The notes: generated by a model not told the origin, from the sequence alone. A stretch of 6,283 nucleotides of DNA from Fidelibacterota bacterium (GCA_029939785.1 JAOZSG010000207.1:1-6283), one strand, 5' to 3'; shown: positions 1 to 6,163, numbered from the stretch's first letter. A program made the numbers and translations.

Positions 1-88
1 TTTAGCCCTTTCAGGGCAGTATTGATACAGGAATTATTTCTTTCTGTAAAATAATCATTTCTGGCTGCAAAAAATCATTTTCCTATAT
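1..88 (+). repeat. 88-bp direct repeat, copy 1 (hairpin-bearing)
   Basis: This stretch matches 1706-1793 at 84 of 88 positions; the differences are at 56, 68, 75 and 80, and the first 55 bases are identical. It has two potential stem-loops: GCCCT/AGGGC with a TTC loop (5-17), and ATTATTT/AAATAAT (33-39 with 49-55). The copy starts at the window edge, so it may extend further left. Neither strand has a reading frame of note. It lies downstream of the minus-strand antitoxin gene, but no T-run follows the GC stem, so a terminator role is not well supported. The remaining bases to 172 hold nothing I recognise. Confidence 0.9.
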
Positions 89-172
89 TTTAATTCAACA
101 TAAATAGAATTACTCCAATTCAACTCTTCTTTACTTCGTTTCGCAGAGCATGCCATTTCAACCAACCTATTA

Positions 173-502
173 TTAATCTTTCAATTGATCAACAGTCAAA
201 TTTAGAGCTGTTGCTAATTTCTCAAGCGTTTTAGTCCTCAGAGTATTTTCAATTTTTTCCATTTGTGATAAAGCAGCTTGAGATACACCTGCCCTTTTTG
301 CAATTTCAGATTGTGTAAAACCTAAATAAGTACGCCAGGCTTTTATTAAATTCATCCCTTTTTTTATAACTAATCCAACAACTTCATGAGGTATTGTCGC
401 TTCTTCTAAAGGCAACAATTTTAAATACTCTTCATAAGGAATGACAACAAATATCGGTTGCCCATTTTGCTCTATATATTGTATGTTAGTAGGTGTTTTC
501 AT
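173..502 (-). CDS. HTH (XRE/HigA-like) antitoxin, orphaned
   Basis: This is a 109-residue DNA-binding antitoxin of a type normally paired with a RelE/ParE-family ribonuclease toxin. Residues 1-30 form a short beta/alpha segment (IEQNGQPIFVVIPYEEYLKL) typical of the toxin-neutralising N-terminus in this family. A linker with the family-like IPHEVV stretch (37-42) follows. Residues 53-109 are a Cro/CI-type helix-turn-helix, with the recognition region TQSEIAKRAGVSQAALSQME at 63-82. I chose the ATG at 502 because a GAGGAGG ribosome binding site (515-521) lies 12 bases upstream. A TTG at 535 would start inside the old toxin sequence and add 11 atypical residues. The start overlaps the decayed toxin's stop by 17 bases, the usual toxin-then-antitoxin overlap. 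The antitoxin frame is intact. It may still act as a repressor of its own promoter or neutralise related toxins; that is inference. Confidence 0.88.
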   Translation of the reverse strand: MKTPTNIQYIEQNGQPIFVVIPYEEYLKLLPLEEATIPHEVVGLVIKKGMNLIKAWRTYLGFTQSEIAKRAGVSQAALSQMEKIENTLRTKTLEKLATALNLTVDQLKD

Positions 503-703
503 TTCTTTTCTTAACCTCCTCAATGAGAATTGCAAAAGAGTTTGTAGTTACCAACTCTTAAACTGTATTCATCTCTATTGCTTAATTTCTTAATATTTGA
601 ACAATTTGGAAATTTTTTTAAGCTATCTTCAGCAAAATATATATTATTTTTCATCTTCTGATCTTTGATTTTTCTTAATTGTCTAAGAGCCTTGATTTTT
701 CAT
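486..703 (-). pseudogene. Decayed RelE/ParE-family toxin
   Basis: On the minus strand, one frame from 693 to the TGA at 520-522 reads KALRQLRKIKDQ, later FPNCSNIKKL, then RDEYSLRVGNYKLF before stopping. That is the recognisable core of a RelE/ParE-type mRNA interferase. The adjacent frame, just before the antitoxin, reads FAILIEEVKKRNENTY and stops at 486-488. This is the typical C-terminal strand and tail of the same family. The two parts can only be joined by a frame change, and about 8-10 residues normally between GNY and the last strand are missing. At the 5' end the ATG at 701-703 is out of frame with the core, and an in-frame TGA sits just upstream of it, so the N-terminal strand is also lost. 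Order and overlap with the antitoxin fit a former toxin-antitoxin operon. I compared family motifs from memory, not by a search. Confidence 0.82.
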
Positions 704-914
704 GTTATTGTTATTATAAATCAATTTAAACTTATAAAATAAGTAAATCAATTAAAAGATATAAGTTAATTTCTGTTTTAAACTCCCTGAAATTTAGGTG
801 AAAATCTAAAGATCAACCTATGACGGATTGACATACAACTTTTCGCTTAAAATGAGTTGGGACTATTGAAATAATCTTCGAAAGTTAGAGCACACCAATT
901 CAACTTCGGAGTTT
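704..914. other. Gene-free spacer between divergent TA loci
   Basis: No coding sequence is supported here. The part next to the toxin remnant (704-780) is very AT-rich and should hold the minus-strand promoter, but I see no convincing -35/-10 pair. At 836-859, CAACT and AGTTG arms enclose a 14-base loop and are followed by GGAC. At 902-913, AACT and AGTT flank TCGG. Both resemble the CAACTAC/GTAGTTG hairpin at 1641-1657, where GTTG is also followed by GGA. They may therefore be diverged members of one small palindromic repeat family. Confidence 0.5.
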
Positions 915-964
915 AATAATGCCCTTTTAGGGCATTATTGATACATGATTATTTAGTCTTGTAA
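915..964 (+). repeat. Diverged third repeat copy with strong hairpin
   Basis: A perfect 11-bp inverted repeat (AATAATGCCCT at 915-925, AGGGCATTATT at 929-939) encloses a TTT loop. The hairpin and what follows (GGGCATTATTGATACATGA, an ATTATTTAGTCTTGTAA tract) align with the start of the 88-bp repeat (GGGCAGTATTGATACAGGA, ATTATTTCTTTCTGTAA), so this is a shortened, diverged copy. In this copy the hairpin arms have been kept or extended while the right part has drifted. It ends within the vapBC promoter. Confidence 0.72.
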
Positions 965-987
965 TTCTAAATTATCTTTACTAATAT
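959..987 (+). promoter_or_regulatory. vapBC promoter (predicted)
   Basis: A TTGTAA -35 (959-964) and a TAATAT -10 (982-987) are separated by exactly 17 bases. The -10 ends 31 bases before the vapB start, leaving a short leader with an AGG ribosome binding core (1010-1012). The -35 falls in the tail of the diverged repeat copy, so the repeat may have supplied part of this promoter. Confidence 0.5.
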
Positions 988-997
988 ATATAGTAAA
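977..997. promoter_or_regulatory. Candidate VapBC operator
   Basis: A perfect inverted repeat, TTTACTA (977-983) and TAGTAAA (991-997), is separated by ATATATA and covers the predicted -10 element. AbrB-fold VapB antitoxins, usually with VapC, repress their own promoters by binding such palindromes. Position and symmetry fit that role. The AT-rich context makes chance symmetry easier, so this stays a candidate. Confidence 0.5.
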
Positions 998-1018
998 GTA
1001 AAAATTAGTAGGTAAAAT

Positions 1019-1264
1019 ATGAATTTATTATTTAAAGTAAAAATTTCAAGTAAAGGACAAATTACGTTACCAAAAAAAATTCGCAATCAATTAGATTCTG
1101 ATTATGTCGATATTGTAGCAAAAAATAATAAAATCCTTTTGCAAAAATCAAAACCAATAACACAACTTGCCGGAAGTTTGAAAAAATACTCCAAAAATAA
1201 ATCTAACATTAATGAAAAAGAAGTATGGGCTGAATATGTCAGAGAAAAATATAGTTCTAATTGA
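1019..1264 (+). CDS. vapB: VapB-type antitoxin, AbrB/SpoVT fold
   Basis: This 81-residue protein should neutralise the VapC ribonuclease encoded immediately downstream and repress the shared promoter. Residues 5-45 form a swapped-hairpin AbrB/MazE-type DNA-binding domain with the hallmark motif KISSKGQITLPKKIR at 8-22. The lysine-rich middle leads to a C-terminal helix (about 64-78, EKEVWAEYVREKY) containing W and Y residues of the kind that pack into the VapC active-site groove. The ATG at 1019 has an AGG ribosome binding core (1010-1012) 6 bases upstream. The 3' end overlaps the next gene by 29 bases, which suggests translational coupling. Length is normal for the family. The specific VapB label rests on the PIN-domain partner. 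Confidence 0.9.
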   Translation: MNLLFKVKISSKGQITLPKKIRNQLDSDYVDIVAKNNKILLQKSKPITQLAGSLKKYSKNKSNINEKEVWAEYVREKYSSN

Positions 1265-1625
1265 TGCAAATGTAATCATACGATTTTTAATTGGGGATGG
1301 TGGTGATCTATTTGGGAAATCACAAAAAATTTTTCAGGAAATAGACTCAGGAAAATACAAAGCAAAAATTCTGGAATCAGTTTTGGCTGAAATAATTTAT
1401 GTTTTGTTGAAAGTTTACAATGTTTCAAAAAATGATATTGTTAATTCTTTACTTCCTATTCTACAAATGAAATATGTAATTATGGATAATAAAACTTTTG
1501 TGATTCATGCTGTGGAAATATTCCATTTAAAAAATATTGATTTTGTTGATGCACTTTTGTGTTCGTATAAGATATTGAATAATATGGATGTTATTAGCTT
1601 TGATAAAGATTTGAAGAAATGTTGA
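1236..1625 (+). CDS. vapC: VapC-type PIN-domain ribonuclease toxin
   Basis: This 129-residue PIN-domain protein is expected to be a Mg2+-dependent endoribonuclease that blocks translation when not bound by VapB. The acidic active-site residues are all in place: D10 in LIDANVIIRFL, E52 in VLAEIIYVL, D105 in the IDFVDALLCS motif (with D102), and D123 in ISFDKDLKK. The start at 1236 (MSEKN) puts the first catalytic Asp at the usual distance. An in-frame ATG at 1212 would add eight atypical residues. No clear ribosome binding site precedes 1236, which fits coupling to vapB through the 29-base overlap. The protein stops right after FDKDLKKC, whereas relatives I recall usually continue several residues, so the tail may be slightly shortened. 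The cellular RNA target cannot be predicted. Confidence 0.88.
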   Translation: MSEKNIVLIDANVIIRFLIGDGGDLFGKSQKIFQEIDSGKYKAKILESVLAEIIYVLLKVYNVSKNDIVNSLLPILQMKYVIMDNKTFVIHAVEIFHLKNIDFVDALLCSYKILNNMDVISFDKDLKKC

Positions 1626-1640
1626 TCATACATTTATATT

Positions 1641-1657
1641 CAACTACTTCGTAGTTG
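1641..1657. repeat. Hairpin CAACTAC-TTC-GTAGTTG
   Basis: A perfect 7-bp stem with a TTC triloop lies 15 bases past the vapC stop. A T6 run occurs at 1668-1673, but ten bases beyond the stem, so it is not a textbook intrinsic terminator. It could still slow or end vapC transcription. It resembles the weaker CAACT/AGTTG structures at 836-859 and 902-913. Confidence 0.6.
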
Positions 1658-1677
1658 GGATTTGAACTTTTTTGTTA

Positions 1678-1696
1678 CCCCGAGTTTCACTCGAGG
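1678..1696. repeat. Hairpin CCCCGAGT-TTC-ACTCGAGG
   Basis: An 8-bp stem with one mismatch and a TTC triloop (arms 1678-1685 and 1689-1696) sits between convergent vapC and the permease gene. It is the second of three successive short hairpins in this 163-base gap (1641, 1678, 1710), all with the same TTC loop. No U-tract follows on either strand. A repeat family or transcript-end stabiliser seems as likely as a terminator. Confidence 0.55.
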
Positions 1697-1705
1697 CTAT
1701 TCATA

Positions 1706-1793
1706 TTTAGCCCTTTCAGGGCAGTATTGATACAGGAATTATTTCTTTCTGTAAAATAATAATTTCTGGCTGTAAAAAAACATTGTCCTATAT
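1706..1793 (+). repeat. 88-bp direct repeat, copy 2
   Basis: This is the partner of 1-88, in the same orientation and 84/88 identical. Its GCCCT/AGGGC hairpin is at 1710-1722 with a TTC loop, and the ATTATTT/AAATAAT pair is at 1738-1744 and 1754-1760. Its right end overlaps the 3' end of the minus-strand permease gene: the TAG stop (1788-1790) and the last Ile codon (1791-1793) are repeat sequence. Together the two copies enclose about 1.6 kb carrying both TA loci. Confidence 0.9.
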
Positions 1794-3644
1794 CTTCCCT
1801 TTTCGAACTCGTTCTGCCAATAAAATTAAGTTGCGTAAATCTTCTTTATTTTCTACTTTTTTCCAGTTTTCTACAAAGTTTTTATTTTGGATAATTTGTG
1901 CAATTGACATTAAAGCCCGCAAATGAAAAGACCTTTTATCCTCAGTACCAAGGAGAGCAAAAATCACATGAACAGGTGCTTTATCCTCATCAAAGATAAT
2001 TCCGGATTTTGAACGTACAATAACAATATCAAAATGATTTTGTCCTTCTATAATAATATGTGGAATTGCCAGACCATCATAGATTGCAGTACTGAATTTA
2101 TCTTCACGTTCTGAGAATAAATTAACAATTTTTTGTGAATCAATATTAAATTTTTCTGAAATAATCTCTGATAATTTTTCGAACAACTGATTACGACTTG
2201 CTCCTTCATTTAAATCAATAATTTTTGCTTTTTGTATAATTTTATCGAATTTATCAGCCTGAATATTATCTCTCTGTAATAAAATATCACGTAATTCATT
2301 GGTTAAAGTAGGTGTAACTATTTTTTGTGAAATTGCACCTTTCACAATATGCAAAAGTGCAGATTGTTTTTCATTTCTGGATTTTGAATAAAAGAAAAAC
2401 CAAATTAACGAAATTGTAAAAAAGAAAAGTGTAATTAATAAAGGCATTATGCCCATTTCAATTATTAAAAAGAGATAAACAAAAAGTCCGATAATTTGTA
2501 GATATGGATAGAAAGGTGATTTATATGATGGTCGATAAGTGATGATTTTACTTTCACGCATTAATATTACTGATAAATTTACAAGAAAAAATAAAATCAA
2601 CATCATTGTAGATGCAACTTTTACTAAACTTTCTAAATCGAGAATGGAAATAGAAACAATCATAAAAAACGCAGTCACAAAAATCGAAGTGATAGGAGTC
2701 TGAAACTTAATATGAACTTTACCAAAAAATCCAGGAAGCAAATTATCTTCTGCCATTGCTAATGGAATTCTTGAAGAGGCCATCAAACCTGCATTTCCTG
2801 TAGTAATAAAAGCAAGTATAGCAGCAATTGATAGAAACCAATACCCTATTCCGCCAAAATGTTTAGAAGCACTTAGAGCAATTGGATTTAATGTTTGCTG
2901 AAGTTCTTCACCACTTAATATTCCAATAGTGATACTAATAACAGCCACATATAGTATTGATATTACAATAAGAGAAGAAAACATTCCACGGGCTATATTT
3001 TGTTTTGGGTTTTTTATTTCCTCTGCAATTGACGCTACTTTAGTCAATCCACCATAGGAAATAAATATGAATCCCGTAGTAGTAAAAACTGATCTCCAGC
3101 CATTCGGTCTGAAAGGCACATAATTTTCAATTTTGATATAATTTACATTTAAGAATATATAACCAATGAGAATTGCAATAAGACCAAGCACCAGAATAAC
3201 CTGAAAACGTCCACTTTCTTTTATTCCTACAATGTTGATAAAGGTAAATAGCAATGTAAAGGTAATCGCGATAATTTTCACCATTTCCGGACCAGCATCC
3301 GGGAATAATGGCTGGATAAAAAGTCCGATTCCCAATAAAGCAAATGCACTTTTCAAACTCAATGAAAACCAGGAAGCATATCCGGCAAAAGTTCCAAAAA
3401 GCGATCCCAGACTACGATGAATAAAAAAATATGTCCCTCCGGATTTAGGCATAGCAGTGGCCAATTCAATTTTTGAAATAATGGCAGGGACCATGAGAAT
3501 TGAACCAAAAATATAGGCTAAAATAATAGCAGGTCCAACATTGGCAAAAACGACAGCAGGGAGAATAAACAGACCAGAACTTATCATTGCTCCTGATGCA
3601 AAGCAAAAAACTTCTAATACTCCCAGATCTTTTTTTAATGCCAT
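1788..3644 (-). CDS. APC-family permease fused to PTS EIIA domain
   Basis: This 618-residue inner-membrane protein is predicted to import an amino acid or related solute. Residues 8-420 form a roughly 12-helix APC-superfamily (LeuT-fold) core. TM1 carries the broken-helix signature GAMISSGLFILPA (18-30). The TM6 region reads FISYGGLTKVASIAEEIKNP (194-213), typical of amino-acid permeases. A linker leads to a cytoplasmic domain, about 452-612, that matches fructose/mannitol- and PtsN-type EIIA. It keeps LAIPH with candidate phospho-His529, and the later FHLRALMSIAQII helix (573-585). EIIA proteins accept phosphate from HPr, so this domain may report PTS or nitrogen status and gate the transporter; that role is inferred. 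I chose the ATG at 3644 because an AAGGG ribosome binding site (3652-3656) lies 7 bases upstream. A longer TTG-started frame would run into the MCP gene. It is probably co-transcribed with that MCP, 28 bases upstream. Substrate unknown. Confidence 0.88.
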   Translation of the reverse strand: MALKKDLGVLEVFCFASGAMISSGLFILPAVVFANVGPAIILAYIFGSILMVPAIISKIELATAMPKSGGTYFFIHRSLGSLFGTFAGYASWFSLSLKSAFALLGIGLFIQPLFPDAGPEMVKIIAITFTLLFTFINIVGIKESGRFQVILVLGLIAILIGYIFLNVNYIKIENYVPFRPNGWRSVFTTTGFIFISYGGLTKVASIAEEIKNPKQNIARGMFSSLIVISILYVAVISITIGILSGEELQQTLNPIALSASKHFGGIGYWFLSIAAILAFITTGNAGLMASSRIPLAMAEDNLLPGFFGKVHIKFQTPITSIFVTAFFMIVSISILDLESLVKVASTMMLILFFLVNLSVILMRESKIITYRPSYKSPFYPYLQIIGLFVYLFLIIEMGIMPLLITLFFFTISLIWFFFYSKSRNEKQSALLHIVKGAISQKIVTPTLTNELRDILLQRDNIQADKFDKIIQKAKIIDLNEGASRNQLFEKLSEIISEKFNIDSQKIVNLFSEREDKFSTAIYDGLAIPHIIIEGQNHFDIVIVRSKSGIIFDEDKAPVHVIFALLGTEDKRSFHLRALMSIAQIIQNKNFVENWKKVENKEDLRNLILLAERVRKGKI

Positions 3645-3672
3645 TAATTTACCCTTATTTTTTTCGTTATCT

Positions 3673-5763
3673 CTATATTTTAAATTGAGCAATCATTTTA
3701 TTAAGATTTTCTGCAAGTTTAACCAACTCGACAACACTTATTTTGATCTGTTGACTTCCACTACTCATATCTCCTGTAAACCTGCTAACTTCTGTAATAT
3801 CTTTGGTTACTTCACTTGCTACAGTAGATGTCTGATTAACATTTTCATTTACTTCCTGAACTCCTTCAGAAGCCTGACTTATATTAGTTGCAATATTCTG
3901 TGTAGTTGTGGATTGCTCTTCAATGGCTGCTGCTACTACTGTCATAATACTGTTGATTTCATTAATAACATCAACAATGGATTCGATTGCATCTACTGAT
4001 TCTTTTGTGGTATTCTGAATACTCTCTATTTTAGAATTTATTTCACTGGTTGCCTCAGCAGTTTGCTGTGCAAGAGTTTTGATCTCTCCGGCTACAACAG
4101 CAAAACCCTTCCCGGCATCTCCTGCTCTTGCGGCTTCAATTGTTGCATTTAATGCTAAAAGATTTGTCTGATCAGATATATCAGCAATTGTTCCGGTTAC
4201 TTTACTAATTTCTACAGCTGCTCTGCCTAACTCATCAACTTTATCAGAAACATGTTTTGCCTTCTCTACGGCTTGGGAAGTTGTTTCATTGCCTTTTGCA
4301 GTATTTGTTGCAATTTCATTAATCGTGGTACTCATTTCCTGAATAGCAGAAACAACATCCTTTATATTAATTGTTGTTTGTTCGGTTGCAGCTGCAACAC
4401 TATTCATATTTATTGACATTTCCTCAGCAGCAACAGAGACATTGTTAGCTTTATCTGCTGTTTGTTCTGAACTTGATGTAATCTGATCTGAAATCGCTGA
4501 TAATTCGGTGGAAGATGTGGTCAAAGTTTCAACATTTGAAATAATATCTCTAAACATTTGTCTTAAATTTTTTGACATTTTGTTTAATGCTTCAGCAAGA
4601 ATACCAATCTCATCTTTTTGTTCAATATTAACTTGTTGTGTCAGATCACCTTCAGCCATTTTATCAGCCATTTGAACTCCTTTGTTTATTGGAGAAGAAA
4701 TAGAAAGACTGATAAAATATGCGATTATTATTATAATTAAAATAGAAATCAAAGAAATAATAATAATGTTAGACTGCAATGATTTAATGTATGCAAAGGC
4801 TTCGGATTCATCAATTTCAGTGATAATAGCCCAGTTGAGATTTTTTATTTTTAATGGATAATAACAGGAAAGTACCGGATTGTCATTATAATCCATTATA
4901 ATTTCCGATCCACTTTTACCATTTAAAGCATTTCTTGAAGCTTCTGTATCTATTTTTCCCTTTTCCGGATATGCAAAACTTGCCTTTACTGTATGATTTG
5001 TAGGATCGAGATATGAATCTGATCGCATAAGTTTATCAGAGCCTATCAGATAGGACTCTCCGGTTTCACCCATTCCATAACGGGTAGTCATGACATCATT
5101 GATCTGATCAAGTGACAATTGAAATGCAAGAACACCTATAATTTCACCTGATTTATTAGTTAATGGAAATCCTGCAAACATTGCAGGATCATCATTACTC
5201 GGAGCATAGGGTGACATATCTATTAAAGACGATTTACCTGTATTTACTACTTTTGTCCATACTCTGGCAAGACCGGAATCCTTGTATTGTCCATGCCCGA
5301 GGTTTTCTCCAAGATCATTTTCTTTTGCAGCAGTGTACATAACATGACCATGCTTGCTGCAAATGAGAAAAATATCATATACACCGCTTGATTTATAAAA
5401 ATCATATAATACTTTACCTGAATTTTCCCATATCCTATTAAATTCATCAGAACCAATATCATAATTTCCAGTCGGAGAAGTTTTCATATCATTATGATAT
5501 TTTACTAATCTGTCATATAAGTTTATAATATCACTATTTTTACTAAAAGTTTCCATAGTTAAAAATGTATCATGAAAATATAATTCAATTGCTAATTTTT
5601 TTAATTGTGAGATACTTTCCAATTTTTCATAAACCTGTTTTGAGACTGCGCTCGAAGATGAATTAAGAGATATAACACCCACAATTGTTAGTGGAAGAAT
5701 TCCAACAATTAGAAATAATACAATTAATTTTACTTTAATCTTCAAGTCCTTAAACTTTTTCAA
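3673..5763 (-). CDS. Methyl-accepting chemotaxis protein, Cache sensor
   Basis: This 696-residue transmembrane chemoreceptor should signal through CheA/CheW to the flagellar motor. TM1 spans about 12-33. A roughly 300-residue extracytoplasmic region (35-330) has the size and pattern of a double Cache domain, including a [17 protein letters not shown] stretch (182-198). TM2 is about 333-354, followed by HAMP (355-407) and a long coiled-coil signalling domain. Its hairpin tip, [20 protein letters not shown] (529-548) then [14 protein letters not shown], is the near-invariant CheA/CheW contact. Candidate methylation sites flank it (for example AAEEM 445-449, IEEQS 614-618). No C-terminal CheR-tethering pentapeptide is seen. 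The start is TTG at 5763, supported by AAGGAG (5771-5776) 7 bases upstream. The ligand is not predictable, although the permease gene 28 bases downstream makes an amino acid or related solute plausible. No CheW or CheA gene is in the window. Confidence 0.95.
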   Translation of the reverse strand: MKKFKDLKIKVKLIVLFLIVGILPLTIVGVISLNSSSSAVSKQVYEKLESISQLKKLAIELYFHDTFLTMETFSKNSDIINLYDRLVKYHNDMKTSPTGNYDIGSDEFNRIWENSGKVLYDFYKSSGVYDIFLICSKHGHVMYTAAKENDLGENLGHGQYKDSGLARVWTKVVNTGKSSLIDMSPYAPSNDDPAMFAGFPLTNKSGEIIGVLAFQLSLDQINDVMTTRYGMGETGESYLIGSDKLMRSDSYLDPTNHTVKASFAYPEKGKIDTEASRNALNGKSGSEIIMDYNDNPVLSCYYPLKIKNLNWAIITEIDESEAFAYIKSLQSNIIIISLISILIIIIIAYFISLSISSPINKGVQMADKMAEGDLTQQVNIEQKDEIGILAEALNKMSKNLRQMFRDIISNVETLTTSSTELSAISDQITSSSEQTADKANNVSVAAEEMSINMNSVAAATEQTTINIKDVVSAIQEMSTTINEIATNTAKGNETTSQAVEKAKHVSDKVDELGRAAVEISKVTGTIADISDQTNLLALNATIEAARAGDAGKGFAVVAGEIKTLAQQTAEATSEINSKIESIQNTTKESVDAIESIVDVINEINSIMTVVAAAIEEQSTTTQNIATNISQASEGVQEVNENVNQTSTVASEVTKDITEVSRFTGDMSSGSQQIKISVVELVKLAENLNKMIAQFKI

Positions 5764-5770
5764 AATACTT

Positions 5771-5776
5771 CTCCTT
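5771..5776 (-). promoter_or_regulatory. Ribosome binding site setting the MCP TTG start
   Basis: AAGGAG on the minus strand, 7 bases before the TTG at 5763, identifies this uncommon start codon. The first residues ([10 protein letters not shown], then a membrane helix) are a normal chemoreceptor N-terminus. Confidence 0.8.
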
Positions 5777-5848
5777 AAATATTATTTTTTTTTCTTTAAT
5801 AATGACTGTAATAAACAAATTATTATAACAATAAATAATACTTCAATT

Positions 5849-5877
5849 AATATATATAACTATCGTGGAAAAGTCAA
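5849..5877 (-). promoter_or_regulatory. sigma70-type promoter for MCP-permease unit
   Basis: On the minus strand TTGACT (5872-5877) and TATATT (5849-5854) are separated by exactly 17 bases, close to the sigma70 consensus. The -10 lies 85 bases before the MCP start, giving an AT-rich leader of roughly 80 bases. Flagellar sigma28 promoters often drive chemoreceptors, but I did not find a TAAA-N15-GCCGATAA-like site here. Confidence 0.6.
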
Positions 5878-6012
5878 AAATTTTTATTACTTAACATCCT
5901 TCAATTCAACTGTAACAATTTTCGTAATTATTCAGGTGGATATATATTACAATTGATTATGCTAAATTCAGAATTCTGATGACAATGAATAAGAGTTATA
6001 AGAAAATGGAAT

Positions 6013-6025
6013 GCACCTCTGGTGC
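6013..6025. repeat. Hairpin GCACC-TCT-GGTGC
   Basis: A perfect 5-bp GC-rich stem with a three-base loop. It is the first of several similar hairpins between here and 6146. Confidence 0.5.
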
Positions 6026-6078
6026 TTGGAAAATTGAACAAGTTGTTTATCTTTGATATTTTATATTCTTTCCTTTCA

Positions 6079-6108
6079 GCCACAGCGTGGCGACTCTATT
6101 TGTAATAG
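6079..6108. repeat. Paired hairpins GCCAC/GTGGC and CTATT/AATAG
   Basis: Two adjacent 5-bp stems with three-base loops: GCCAC-AGC-GTGGC (6079-6091) and CTATT-TGT-AATAG (6096-6108), four bases apart. The close pairing and identical geometry suggest one composite unit, similar in style to REP or other interspersed palindromic units. Confidence 0.5.
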
Positions 6109-6132
6109 CTATCAGACGCTCAAAAACCCGGG

Positions 6133-6146
6133 GTACCTTTAGGTAC
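6133..6146. repeat. Hairpin GTACC-TTTA-GGTAC
   Basis: A perfect 5-bp stem with a four-base loop, or 6 bp around TT if fully paired. It is preceded by the palindromic CCCGGG-like sequence at 6128-6133. Confidence 0.45.
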
Positions 6147-6163
6147 GAGAATCAAAATTACTG

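Noticed and set aside
828..853. TTGACA followed by TAAAAT as a plus-strand promoter
   Set aside because: The spacer is only 14 bases, too short for a normal sigma70 promoter, and the TTGTAA/TAATAT pair nearer vapB fits better.
1..1793. Integron gene cassettes with attC sites around the TA loci
   Set aside because: The repeats are palindromic and flank TA modules, but I could not find the conserved attC core pairs (RYYYAAC and GTTRRRY) in the right arrangement, and no integrase is visible.
1..1793. CRISPR array
   Set aside because: The repeat copies are 88 bases long and hundreds of bases apart with genes between them, so there are no regular short spacers.
3232..3999. Plus-strand open frames opposite the permease and chemoreceptor genes
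   Set aside because: They are antisense to well-supported coding sequence, have no recognisable domain, and read as reverse-complement shadows.
5247..5462. 71-residue minus-strand frame inside the chemoreceptor gene
   Set aside because: It is an alternate-frame shadow within the sensor-domain coding region, with no supporting signals.
3673..5763. Chemoreceptor as a typical amino-acid-binding dCache_1AA sensor
   Set aside because: An R-x-W (167-169) is present, but I could not place the full Y/R/W/Y/D ligand motif in the right order, so no ligand class is claimed.
5979..6056. Possible 25-codon plus-strand peptide (starts MTMNKSYKK)
   Set aside because: It runs through the GCACC/GGTGC hairpin, has no convincing ribosome binding site and matches nothing I recognise. 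A frame this short is expected by chance.
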